Assembly (NCBI GenBank): GCA_937891015.1
Contig: CALAPY010000073.1
Span: forward strand, 70,919-134,918
From: UBA2108 sp002713215
Lineage (GTDB): Bacteria; Bacteroidota; Bacteroidia; Flavobacteriales_G; Salibacteraceae
Direction of reading: 5' to 3'
Length of the DNA stretch: 64,000 nucleotides
Positions 25,413 to 34,054 of the stretch are shown piece after piece. A program made the translations under genes and the position numbers. The stretch's first letter is position 1. Each line of letters starts with the position of its first letter. Under the pieces are notes generated by a model. It saw only the letters and a program-made list of their open reading frames with translations, was not told the DNA's origin and ran no database searches.

Positions 25413-25528
25413 TGTCATCATATAAGATGATCTGGCTCATTCTTTAGAAGGTTTCAATGCCACAACTTTGACGCTGGCTTTAAGGTCAATCTTTAGAGTC
25501 AGTTAGGTGGTTTGTTTAGTTTGTTAGG

Positions 25529-25558
25529 AATCCCTGTAGTCTCCCGATTACGGGGATT
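25529..25558. repeat. Inverted repeat between convergent genes
   Basis: AATCCC-T-GTA (25529-25538) pairs with TAC-G-GGGATT (25549-25558) around a 10-base loop. It lies directly beyond the MFS stop codon. There is no strong T-run on either side, so it may act as a weak terminator, an mRNA end-protector or a dispersed repeat. Confidence 0.5.
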
Positions 25559-25559
25559 T

Positions 25560-26720
25560 CTACGTTTTAAGCTTTCTAATTAGTACCACCAGGAATGCAA
25601 CAAGCGCTAATAAGCCGCCAAACCAGTACGCATATTTTAATTGTTCAATCTGGTTATCGTAGAAGAATGCACCCAGTACTGACCCTAACACTATTCCAGC
25701 TTCCAGCGCAATAAACATGGTGGACATAGCTTTTCCCCTGGAGTTTACATTGGCCAGGTCTGCGGTCCAGGCAAAAATAGTAGGGCTATTTACTCCGGCG
25801 GCAATTCCAAATACGGTAGCTCCAATATAAAACCAGAACTTTGAATCAGTCAGTCCTAGAATGACCATAGCCAGTGCTAGGCAAAGTGTGCCAAATAGCA
25901 AGACATTAGCTCTTCCCAACCGGTCTGATGCTTTACCACTAACTAATCGTACAGCAATGGATGCACTAAGCATGATGCTAAAAAAGATTCCTCGATTGCT
26001 AATACCTAAATAGTCACTGAAATCAGGGGTAACGGTCAAAATAGTTCCAAAAGAATAAACCGTGAGTAGCATAACTAAAGAGGGAAGCCATACATCGTAC
26101 TCAATAACATCCCTGGGATGAATTAATAACAGGTTTGGATTGAATTTTACGGTAGAGGGGAGTGTTTCCTTCATTCCCATTAGGACTAAAATGGACATGC
26201 CTGCGACCACCGAAGACATCCAAAACATTAGGTTTAATGAATATGAAGTGGCAATGAAGCTACCCATGGCAGGCCCAGCAGCCATTCCAATTGAGCCGGC
26301 AACTCCCAGAATACCCATAGCTTCTCCTCGTTTGCTTGCAGGAACTATATCTGCCAGGTAGGCGGTTGTGCCGGTGGGTTTAAATCCAGTGGAGAAACCA
26401 TGAAAAAAACGAAGCAATAAAAAACCAGAGATGGTTGTAGTTAATGGATAAAGCACACCCAGAACAATACAAACAACAGGGCCAATTATCATCACTGGTA
26501 TTCGTCCAATGGTATCAGCCAGTTTACCGCTAAAAGGCCTTGAAAGTAAAGCCGCAATTGCAAAGAGTCCAATGATAAGCCCCTTGTAATCCTGACCACC
26601 GATGGAATCTAGGTAGTGGGGCAATTCGGCCAAAATCATGTTGAAACTGGCCATAAACAACACTGAACTTGCGCAAAGCAGCCAAAATTGGAGGGTGTAA
26701 ATAGTGTCTTGTTTAGTCAT
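25560..26720 (-). CDS. Major facilitator superfamily (MFS) transporter
   Basis: 386 residues from ATG 26720 (MTKQDTIYTLQFWLL), preferred over the upstream ATG at 26777, which would add an unlikely leader. Twelve membrane segments are expected. Seen: the loop 2-3 motif GKLADTIGRIPVMI (MFS motif A), its second-half counterpart GKASDRLGRANVL, and GFSTGFKPTGTTAYLADIVPASKRGEAMGI (motif C-like region), typical of drug:proton antiporters and sugar-type efflux carriers. The substrate cannot be read. It is divergent from the WG-repeat gene across about 130 bases. Confidence 0.9.
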   Translation of the reverse strand: MTKQDTIYTLQFWLLCASSVLFMASFNMILAELPHYLDSIGGQDYKGLIIGLFAIAALLSRPFSGKLADTIGRIPVMIIGPVVCIVLGVLYPLTTTISGFLLLRFFHGFSTGFKPTGTTAYLADIVPASKRGEAMGILGVAGSIGMAAGPAMGSFIATSYSLNLMFWMSSVVAGMSILVLMGMKETLPSTVKFNPNLLLIHPRDVIEYDVWLPSLVMLLTVYSFGTILTVTPDFSDYLGISNRGIFFSIMLSASIAVRLVSGKASDRLGRANVLLFGTLCLALAMVILGLTDSKFWFYIGATVFGIAAGVNSPTIFAWTADLANVNSRGKAMSTMFIALEAGIVLGSVLGAFFYDNQIEQLKYAYWFGGLLALVAFLVVLIRKLKT

Positions 26721-26811
26721 TGAAAAATGAAGCTGCAAAGGAAGCAATATGCTATTTAGAAAAGCATTAATATTCATTAATTATTCATCGTTCATAAATT
26801 GGTATAGCTCG

Positions 26812-26843
26812 TTGATTTCGTAGAATATTGGCTTCTACTTTTG
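26812..26843 (+). promoter_or_regulatory. Promoter of the WG-repeat gene, placed very near the start codon
   Basis: TTG (26812-26814), a 21-base spacer and TACTTTTG (26836-26843) fit the Bacteroidota promoter. The ATG at 26849 is only 5 bases beyond the box, so the transcript should begin at or next to the start codon. Confidence 0.6.
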
Positions 26844-26848
26844 CTCCA

Positions 26849-28963
26849 ATGAATTTGAAGCATGTATGTATTCTTCCTCTATGCTTGTTATTAGCCTCTA
26901 ACAGTGTTGCCGGTAATTTAAGTAAGGCTTTTGAAGCGTTGCATATCTACAATTACTTCGAAGCCAAAAGATTGTTTACCAAGGCAATTAAAAAGGATTC
27001 TGTTGGGGGGAGTTATGGCCTAAGTGTTATCTACTCAAGGAATGATAACCCATTCTACCAACCAGACTCCGCATTAAAGTACATACTGATTGCTGATAGT
27101 AAGATTAAAAAGTTAGAGGATAAATCGAAGGGGAAACTATTTGCCGTTGGAATCGATGAAGGTGAAATTGGAGATCAGAAACAACGAGTAAGTGAAATTT
27201 TTTATCAGGCAGCTTTAGATTCAATGAATACTGCAACTTTTGATCGATTCATTAAAAATCACGAATGGTATAAAAATAAAGCTCAAGCCATCTTAATTAG
27301 AGACTCTTTGGCCTTCGATGATGCTACTGCTGACGGAACCTGGCAGGGATACGAGTATTTTTTTACCAAGTACGACCAGGCCCGGCAGGTGCCTATGGCC
27401 AGAAGTAAATATGACCTCCTGTTTTTCTATGATAAAACCCAGAACAAAACATTGGTAGAATACGAAACTTTTATCCGGGATTTTCCAAAAAGTCCTTACG
27501 TTGAGGAAGCCCAGGATCACATCTATGAAATTGTGACTCAATCTGGCACCAAAGATTCTTACCACAACTTCATCAAAAAATACCCTGATAATAGAAACAT
27601 AGAAGACGCATGGAAAATTATCTATCAGAAAAGTGTAAAACGAAATGATCCACTCGAAATAGCCAATTTTATTCTGGATTACCCTGATTATCCTTACCGA
27701 AACGATGCTTTAATGGATTACACCTTATCCAATGAAAAGTTTTATCCGGTAAGAATTGGTTCAAAATGGGGATTCATTAACAAGAAAGCACAAGAGGTTA
27801 TTGAACCGGAATACGATTGGGTTGAGCCTTTTTCAGAGGGATCTGCCCTGGTAGGCAAAGGTGGGTTTTCAGGTTATATCAATAAACGGGGAGAAGTTAA
27901 TGTGCCCATTAAATATACCGATGGAGGAACATTTATAAGTGGTCATTCCTGGGTAGAGATGGATGGGAGTTATGGATTGGTAAATAACCATGGCGTTTTG
28001 GTTTTGAATACTAGCTACGAGGACGTTGGTTCTTTTTCTGAGAAGAGAATATATGCTCAAAAAGAGGGTAAGTATGGATATTTCGACCATAAACTAAACC
28101 TGGTTATTCCCTTCCTGTATTCATCGGCATCAGCTTTCAAAAATGGAAGGGCTATTGTTGAATTGAGTGGAAAGAAGGGGGTAATTGGTCTGGAAGGAGA
28201 TACTGTAATTGAATTGGTTTATGATCAGGTGATATATAACTCTGATATTAAGGGATACCTCTTGGAAACAGAAAATAAACAGGGAATTCTATCCTTAAAT
28301 GGAGATACGATAGTTCCTTTTGAATATGACCAGCTTGGCAATATTGCCGAAGAAAGAATCCTTTTTGTAAAAGAGGGCAGTTATGGTTACCTGAATTTTT
28401 CAGGCAGGGAAGTAATTGAAGCGAAATACAGCTATAATTCATTGGTAAGAAACTATGGGTCTTTTAAAAATGGGGTTGTTAAGTACATAAGTAAGTCCAA
28501 ATTTGGTTTGGTTGATTCAGTTGGTAAGAAAGTGTATCCTGCCATTTTTGAAGATGTCGGGGACTACGCATCCATAACACCTGTAAAGAAAAAAGGAAAA
28601 TGGGGCTTTTCCAATGCCGATGTTAAACTAGTAATCCGGTACAAATATGACTTTGCCGAAGGCTTTAACTATGGGCTGTCCAGGGTACAGGTAGCAGGAA
28701 AATGGGGCTTGATTAATAGGAAAGGAGGTAGAATACTGGAAATTAAATACGATGCACTTGAATACTTTGGAACCAATTTGCTAAAAGTAAAACTTGACAA
28801 TAAATGGGGGTTGTTGGACAGAAATGGTCAGGAAGTATTGGAATTACAAAATGATGAGATTAAAGTGCATGAGAAAAACGTGCTCCTTCTTACCAAAGAT
28901 GGCAAACAAGCTTATTACGATTTAAGTAAACAAACCTATCTATTTAAAGAACAGGGGTATTAG
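26849..28963 (+). CDS. Secreted TPR-like/WG-repeat protein
   Basis: 704 residues from ATG 26849 (MNLKHVCILPLCLLLASNSVAG, a signal peptide); the seven codons upstream begin with TTG and lie in the promoter. Residues about 25-290 are helical, with TPR-like features (NYFEAKRLFTKAIKK; YEYFFTKYDQARQVPMA). Residues 300-690 carry about ten WG/KWG repeats of the type KWGFINKKAQEVIEPEYDWVEPFSEG, which fold as beta-propeller-like units in many secreted Bacteroidota proteins. The role is probably binding or scaffolding in the periplasm or at the surface. The direct repeat of WGxxN/D and VIxxxY is clear. Confidence 0.88.
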   Translation: MNLKHVCILPLCLLLASNSVAGNLSKAFEALHIYNYFEAKRLFTKAIKKDSVGGSYGLSVIYSRNDNPFYQPDSALKYILIADSKIKKLEDKSKGKLFAVGIDEGEIGDQKQRVSEIFYQAALDSMNTATFDRFIKNHEWYKNKAQAILIRDSLAFDDATADGTWQGYEYFFTKYDQARQVPMARSKYDLLFFYDKTQNKTLVEYETFIRDFPKSPYVEEAQDHIYEIVTQSGTKDSYHNFIKKYPDNRNIEDAWKIIYQKSVKRNDPLEIANFILDYPDYPYRNDALMDYTLSNEKFYPVRIGSKWGFINKKAQEVIEPEYDWVEPFSEGSALVGKGGFSGYINKRGEVNVPIKYTDGGTFISGHSWVEMDGSYGLVNNHGVLVLNTSYEDVGSFSEKRIYAQKEGKYGYFDHKLNLVIPFLYSSASAFKNGRAIVELSGKKGVIGLEGDTVIELVYDQVIYNSDIKGYLLETENKQGILSLNGDTIVPFEYDQLGNIAEERILFVKEGSYGYLNFSGREVIEAKYSYNSLVRNYGSFKNGVVKYISKSKFGLVDSVGKKVYPAIFEDVGDYASITPVKKKGKWGFSNADVKLVIRYKYDFAEGFNYGLSRVQVAGKWGLINRKGGRILEIKYDALEYFGTNLLKVKLDNKWGLLDRNGQEVLELQNDEIKVHEKNVLLLTKDGKQAYYDLSKQTYLFKEQGY

Positions 28964-29085
28964 TCTTTAATCTCAAATTCTTCAAGCTGATCAATCTTAT
29001 TTCCATTTATAAAAAACCAACCCAGGTTTTCATTAAACCACTTTTCGAATAGGTTGTACCAATTAGTTAACACTTTCATATCCAT
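28960..29085 (-). CDS. Small conserved-looking protein of 41 residues
   Basis: An open frame on the minus strand starts at ATG 29085 (or 29079) and ends with TAA at 28960. The product begins MDMKVLTNWYNLFEKWF and continues NENLGWFFINGNKIDQ, ending EEFEIKD. The FEKWFNENLGWFF-NG pattern is strikingly patterned with aromatic residues and resembles short hypothetical proteins of Bacteroidota in my memory, though I cannot confirm it. It has no signal peptide. It overlaps the last 4 bases of the WG-repeat gene on the other strand and lies in an otherwise empty 369-base gap. Function unknown. Confidence 0.55.
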   Translation of the reverse strand: MDMKVLTNWYNLFEKWFNENLGWFFINGNKIDQLEEFEIKD

Positions 29086-29332
29086 AAGGCATCAATTTTA
29101 TTTCCAACATATACACCTATAAAGACGAATGTTTCGGTAGAAAGGATGTCTTTCGACACCAAAAAGTTGTTAACGGTTGTTTATAACGTGTATAAGGTAG
29201 CTGTACCTTCATGGGTATACTTTCCTTTCCTGGAAGTGAACAGTCTGAAATATGACCTTTTAATTATCGGCATACATTAAAGCTAAAACGATCGGGAATG
29301 ACCCCTATATTTGAATCCAATTTTAAACGATT
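28964..29332. other. Intergenic region
   Basis: Holds the small minus-strand gene (28960-29085) and a -7 box (29306-29313). The middle part (about 29100-29300) shows no gene, repeat or RNA that I can recognise. Confidence 0.5.
29306..29313 (+). promoter_or_regulatory. -7 promoter box of the BNR/T9SS protein gene
   Basis: TATATTTG matches TAnnTTTG, 19 bases before the ATG at 29333. No convincing -33 TTG. Confidence 0.4.
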
Positions 29333-32086
29333 ATGCGCATTCTTCTAATCTCCTTATTCAGTCTGTTTACCTTATCAGTTATTGCACAGCAATTACTGGA
29401 ACCAAATCTGGGTAATAACTCAAATGATTACCTCAATTATGTAAAGAATATAGAAAGTTGGAAATCAGGTAAGGATTTATCGAAGGAGAAGGGATACAAA
29501 TGGATCGATCGGTGGGCTAATTTTTATCAATCCAGGACCAATGGGAAAGGCGAATTGGTTTCGAACGAATACATCAATAAGGCCGCTATTGAAGTAGCAT
29601 TGCTAAAATCCATGTATCAGGCTTCACGAGCGTCAGATTCTACCTGGTCTCCCGAAGGACCGGATACCTTGGTTGGTTCCTTTGATCCTGCTTCGAGTCA
29701 TGGGGTGGCTAGGGTAAATTGCATTGCCTTTCACCCTACCGACACCAATACTTACTGGGTAGGGGTTTCCCAGGGTGGAATTTGGAAAACAAGCAATTCA
29801 GGAAAGAGCTATACACCAATAAATAATAACCTTCCTATCCTTAGAATAAGTGATATTGCCATTGATCCTACTGATCCCGATATTATTTATCTGTCCGTTG
29901 GAGATTATGCCTATTTGGGGGTTGCATTAGCTACTGATGGACGCAAGAGAAATACGCATTATGGATTGGGTGTATACAAAACCACTGATGGTGGGAAAAC
30001 ATGGAAACCAACTGGGCTGAGTTATAAGCAAACGGATTTTGACCAGTCTTTAATTCGACGGGTTTTTATTAACCCCGATGACAACCAGGAGCTAGTTGCC
30101 GCTGGAATAAGCGGTGTTTGGAAATCGAAAGACGGAGGGGATAATTGGAGTCAAACGCTAAATGAAATTATGTGGGATTTGGAAATTAATTCTGAGAATT
30201 CAAACTCGTTGATTGCCAGTAGTGGATATATATCGAACCTTAAAGTAGGTAATGCAGCAATTTGGAAATCAACTGACTTTGGTGATACCTGGAAAAAAGC
30301 CAATGCACCAATTGCTGCACAGAATGAAGTTCAGCGTGTAGAGTTAACCATATCTACGTCCGATACCAACCGATGCTATGCCGTTTCATGTGCTATGGAC
30401 CGCGGGTTTTACGGTTTTTACAAAAGTTTGGATGGCGGCTCTACATGGGATACCACAATGACCATTAAAACCGGAATAAATATGTTAACCTGGGACGATG
30501 GCAACCAATCAGGTGGGCAAGGGACCTACGATTTGTTTGTTTATTCCGATGCTGTTAATCCGGACCGGGTTTTTGTAGGTGGAATAAATGTATGGGGGTC
30601 GGATGATGCAGGTGCAACCTGGGATGGAGTATCCTATTGGTTGAGGTATTACGGATTTACACCACATGCCGACCAGCACTATATGAGTTACAACCCATTG
30701 GACAAGAAATACTATTTGTGCAATGACGGCGGGATTTTTAGAACAGATTCTATAAAAATTGGTTCATGGGAAGATACAGATTCAGTTCCAGGATATCAAT
30801 TCCCCACTAAATGGGAGGATGTTTCTTCTGGAATGCAAATCACTTCGCTTTATCGCGTTGGGATTTCGCAAAACAATTCAGGTTATCTTGTGGCCGGAGC
30901 GCAGGACAATGGAACTTTCTACCGAAAAGCCAATAAAAAATGGAGTAACATAAACGGAGGAGATGGAATGGATTGTTTTATTGATCGAAACGACCCCAAT
31001 CACGTGGTGGTTTCTTCTCAGTATGGAAACATTGCCCGAACCTTAAATGGAGGCAATTCGCGTGCACAAAGAATTACACCAAGTACCGGCGAAAATATGG
31101 GGTGGACAACTCCGCTATTGGCTCACCCAACATCTACCAATTTTTATTTAGGTGGTGAAAATGTTCATCAATTTATAAGTCGTTGGAATTGGAATCAATT
31201 AGGTACTCTTCCCGGAGGAACTAAGGCTCCTATTTCTGCCATGGATATTTCGGATAGCAATGAGACCCATTTGGTGGTTACCAAGCGGGTAGACTACATT
31301 AATAAGTACAACGCTCAGGTATTTAAGACTGCAAATGGTGGAACCAAATGGGAGAATATTACACAAGGACTGCCAGATAGTTTGTATTTCACCTCGGTTA
31401 AAATTGACGATAGAGACCCTAAAATTATGTGGGTTACCACCGGTGGATTTATTGATGGAGTTAAGATTTTTGAAACCCGCGATGGTGGAGCCAACTGGAA
31501 AAACATCAGTAGAAACCTACCTAACATTCCGGTTAATTGTATCGAACAAGATGAGTATTCTGGTAATAATGCTGTGTACTTAGGAACTGATGTAGGTGTT
31601 TATTACACCAACGATAGTTTGTCTACCTGGCAGCTATACAGCAAGGATCTACCCAATGTAATTGTAAGCGATTTGGACATGCATTACAAAGAGAGACGGT
31701 TGTATTGTTCCACCTTCGGCAGGGGAGTGTGGTCGGTCGAAGCCATAGACACAGTATTTGCCTTTCAGGCTGACACAACCAAGAAAGATACCAGTGAAAC
31801 CAAAGACACCACCTTTGTCAGGGAATTGAAATGGGACAATACCTCTTTTAAGATTGCACCCAATCCCAACCGGGGAAGTTTTGCCATTCAGTACAAAACA
31901 GAATTGCTTGGAGAATGGAACATCCAAATTATAGACGTAATGGGTAAAACCGTTTTCCAGCAAGTTTATAGAATAGATTCTCCTGCCGGAGAAAATCAAT
32001 TGGACCTGAATTTGCTACCTGGTAGTTACTTTATACGGGTAAGCAATCAAAGCAGGACCAAGACGCTTAAGTTTTTGGTGGAATAG
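29333..32086 (+). CDS. Secreted BNR/sortilin-like repeat protein with T9SS sorting domain
   Basis: 917 residues. A signal peptide (1-18, ending VIAQQ) is followed by repeated BNR/Asp-box units with the S/T-x-D-x-G-x-T/x-W pattern (YKTTDGGKTWKPTG, WKSKDGGDNWSQT, WKSTDFGDTWKKAN, YKSLDGGSTWDT, FETRDGGANWKN) that build a beta-propeller of the sortilin/VPS10 or exo-sialidase-like type. Residues about 845-917 form a type A T9SS sorting domain (FKIAPNPNRGSFAIQYKTE... to the end TKTLKFLVE), so the protein is secreted or anchored on the surface. No catalytic signature is seen, so binding or adhesion is more likely than hydrolysis. Confidence 0.92.
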   Translation: MRILLISLFSLFTLSVIAQQLLEPNLGNNSNDYLNYVKNIESWKSGKDLSKEKGYKWIDRWANFYQSRTNGKGELVSNEYINKAAIEVALLKSMYQASRASDSTWSPEGPDTLVGSFDPASSHGVARVNCIAFHPTDTNTYWVGVSQGGIWKTSNSGKSYTPINNNLPILRISDIAIDPTDPDIIYLSVGDYAYLGVALATDGRKRNTHYGLGVYKTTDGGKTWKPTGLSYKQTDFDQSLIRRVFINPDDNQELVAAGISGVWKSKDGGDNWSQTLNEIMWDLEINSENSNSLIASSGYISNLKVGNAAIWKSTDFGDTWKKANAPIAAQNEVQRVELTISTSDTNRCYAVSCAMDRGFYGFYKSLDGGSTWDTTMTIKTGINMLTWDDGNQSGGQGTYDLFVYSDAVNPDRVFVGGINVWGSDDAGATWDGVSYWLRYYGFTPHADQHYMSYNPLDKKYYLCNDGGIFRTDSIKIGSWEDTDSVPGYQFPTKWEDVSSGMQITSLYRVGISQNNSGYLVAGAQDNGTFYRKANKKWSNINGGDGMDCFIDRNDPNHVVVSSQYGNIARTLNGGNSRAQRITPSTGENMGWTTPLLAHPTSTNFYLGGENVHQFISRWNWNQLGTLPGGTKAPISAMDISDSNETHLVVTKRVDYINKYNAQVFKTANGGTKWENITQGLPDSLYFTSVKIDDRDPKIMWVTTGGFIDGVKIFETRDGGANWKNISRNLPNIPVNCIEQDEYSGNNAVYLGTDVGVYYTNDSLSTWQLYSKDLPNVIVSDLDMHYKERRLYCSTFGRGVWSVEAIDTVFAFQADTTKKDTSETKDTTFVRELKWDNTSFKIAPNPNRGSFAIQYKTELLGEWNIQIIDVMGKTVFQQVYRIDSPAGENQLDLNLLPGSYFIRVSNQSRTKTLKFLVE

Positions 32087-32157
32087 CATACTTGAAGTTG
32101 CATTTCGTTTCTATTCCATAATTTTTTAGCTTATAAGCAATTGTAAAACAATGCGTT

Positions 32158-32192
32158 AAAAATTATTTTTCAGACCGTAAATAGATTACGTT
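32158..32192 (+). promoter_or_regulatory. Shared regulatory block with CGTAA-N5-TTACG dyad (TPR gene copy)
   Basis: AAAAATT-ATTTTT followed by CAGACCGTAAATAGATTACG and TT. The dyad arms CGTAA (32176-32180) and TTACG (32186-32190) extend outward to CAGA/TCTG with one base skipped. The block recurs upstream of recA (43303-43337) with only two substitutions and two single-base gaps, at almost the same distance from the start codon (46 versus 47 bases). Confidence 0.75.
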
Positions 32193-32236
32193 CTGCCCCC
32201 GTTTCTTCGCCTCAGATTTAATTAAAACGAGAAATT

Positions 32237-33163
32237 ATGAAGGCAAAAAGAAACAATAACCCGGTGGCTAGACCAGCCAATATTAATCCCAATGTTTGGA
32301 ATGTATTGAGAAAAGTAGCCAACGAAATCTGGAGTAAACACGACCAAGGTGCCGCCTGGAATAGAACGGTATTAATTAGCTGCAAGGAGTTTTATGAAAT
32401 GTTGTTGGATGAAAACGGACAACTCATTCTAAATAAACAAGAATTGGTTCGGTTCTCACAAAACGGACATATCCGTTCCTGGGCTAACGAATTGTTGTTG
32501 GATGGAATTAACCTGTTGAGTAATAAAGAATATGAACTGGCTATTAAAAAACTGGAATTGCATGTTTCAATGAATCCAGGTTCAGCCCTAGCATTTGCCA
32601 AATTGGGTGAAGCTAGCATGGCTCTGGGAAATTATAGAAAGGCGTTGGAGTTTTTAAACGAAGCAACTACCATTGACAACCGCCAGTCAGAATATTTTGT
32701 ACTTCGGGCTAGTGCTTACAGTCATTTGGATCGCGACGAGAAAGCAATGAATGATTTAAGTTTTGCCATATTGTTGAACAACCGAAATGCACGCGCATAC
32801 GCTTCCAGGGCTTCCCTTTATATAGCAGGCGGTCATACCAAATTGGCCATTAGTGATTTAAAGAAAGCGGTTAAACTCAATCCCGCTGAAGTTGAATTCA
32901 AACATTTATTGGTTAAGGCTTATCAATCGGCCAAAAGACTTCCCGAAGCATTCAAAGTATTGCGAAGCATTTTAAAAGAAAACCCATTCGATGCCGAAGC
33001 TCTGTTTCAATGTGCATTGGTTCGTCTTGAATTTAAAGTGGAAGAAGAAATTGCAGAAGAAGAATTGCTTTTTGCACGTTCACTGGGGCATCCGCTAGCT
33101 GAAAAATATTTATTGGATCATTTTTCTCCGTTCAATAAACTAGGAATGGATAAAGCAGCCTAA
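32237..33163 (+). CDS. Tetratricopeptide repeat protein, possible recA co-regulated gene
   Basis: 308 residues, no signal peptide, so cytoplasmic. Residues 1-80 form a basic then helical start (KAKRNNNPVARPANINPNVWNVLRK); residues about 90-270 hold TPR units (GINLLSNKEYELAIKKLELHVSMNP; AKLGEASMALGNYRKALEFLNEATTID; YSHLDRDEKAMNDLSFAILLN; YIAGGHTKLAISDLKKAVKLNP). TPRs mediate protein-protein contacts; no enzymatic domain is found. Its upstream region shares a regulatory block with recA, which suggests a role in the same response, for example DNA damage, but this is inference. Confidence 0.85.
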   Translation: MKAKRNNNPVARPANINPNVWNVLRKVANEIWSKHDQGAAWNRTVLISCKEFYEMLLDENGQLILNKQELVRFSQNGHIRSWANELLLDGINLLSNKEYELAIKKLELHVSMNPGSALAFAKLGEASMALGNYRKALEFLNEATTIDNRQSEYFVLRASAYSHLDRDEKAMNDLSFAILLNNRNARAYASRASLYIAGGHTKLAISDLKKAVKLNPAEVEFKHLLVKAYQSAKRLPEAFKVLRSILKENPFDAEALFQCALVRLEFKVEEEIAEEELLFARSLGHPLAEKYLLDHFSPFNKLGMDKAA

Positions 33164-33211
33164 ACTAAACAGCGGTTTTTTCAATTTGAGTCGTTAGTTG
33201 TTTCCCATTAC

Positions 33212-33826
33212 CTATATGGAGCGTTCCCGATCAACAGTTAACATCAATTGAACGATCTCATTTTGCAAATCCTGTTGTTTGTTTTTGGCATACCACAAGT
33301 GAATCTCTTTCTGAATTTCTAAATTATCGATTTCCGAATTGTCTCTGGCCTCAAGAAACCTTTGCTGGGCATGTGCCGGCCTTGGCCCCCATTCTCCAAG
33401 TACTTCAGAGGTGTCACTATTTATGATGATTAGTTTGGGAATGGATCTTCCTCCATTCGTTAGAAATTGATCCATCAAATCCAGGTTTTCGTCCCGTTGT
33501 ACAATTTTTAAATCAATATTAGCCTGTTGAGCTATTTGGTATAAAGTAGATAGGTTTTGTCCTACATCACCACACCAGGCTTCCACAAGAACCAACCAGG
33601 TATAGTTACCTTTCAGATTGTCTAGTTGGGTTTTAGTTTGCTCTGAAAGTCGCGCGATTTTCTCCCATTTTTTAAGCCGTTGAAGGCCCATTTTTGTATG
33701 CTGCAGGTAGGTCTCAGAATGGTTGTTGCCGGTGGTTTTATTTTCCTTTAATAATGATTCCACCAGCACCTTGTATTCGCCAAAACTGATTCCTTTTTTC
33801 GTTTTTTCCTGAATTAAATCTTTCAT
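33212..33826 (-). CDS. Thioredoxin family protein with a single cysteine in the active-site loop
   Basis: 204 residues. Helices at 1-80 precede a thioredoxin-like core: WLVLVEAWCGDVGQNLSTLYQIA (near 80-102), RDENLDLMDQFLTNGGRSIPKLIII (near 115-140, with the cis-proline), and VLGEWGPRPAHAQQRF. The loop reads WCGD rather than CxxC; this appears to be the normal state of a Bacteroidota thioredoxin-like group (Thioredoxin_9 type) and does not suggest a broken gene. Possible peroxidase-like or monothiol role; cytoplasmic, as there is no signal peptide. It converges with the TPR gene. Confidence 0.82.
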   Translation of the reverse strand: MKDLIQEKTKKGISFGEYKVLVESLLKENKTTGNNHSETYLQHTKMGLQRLKKWEKIARLSEQTKTQLDNLKGNYTWLVLVEAWCGDVGQNLSTLYQIAQQANIDLKIVQRDENLDLMDQFLTNGGRSIPKLIIINSDTSEVLGEWGPRPAHAQQRFLEARDNSEIDNLEIQKEIHLWYAKNKQQDLQNEIVQLMLTVDRERSI

Positions 33827-34005
33827 TATCTAGTTCGTAATTGAAATGCAAAATAAATCCACAAAACTTCTTTTAATTGTCATGGCTGTTGCCGCTTAAC
33901 TTTAATTAATAACTGCCGCTTAAAACTTTGATTTATAGATTTTAGGTCTTAAGGAAGACAGGCGGGAAATATTTCTCAATTAATTACAATAATAATTCGG
34001 GTTCC

Positions 34006-34013
34006 ATATTTTT
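34006..34013 (+). promoter_or_regulatory. -7 promoter box of the DUF6515 gene
   Basis: TATTTTTG matches TAnnTTTG, about 41 bases before the ATG at 34055. The -33 part is not clear. Confidence 0.35.
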
Positions 34014-34054
34014 GGCCAAGCGTTGAAACTGGCCTTAGTTAATAATAACGTATC

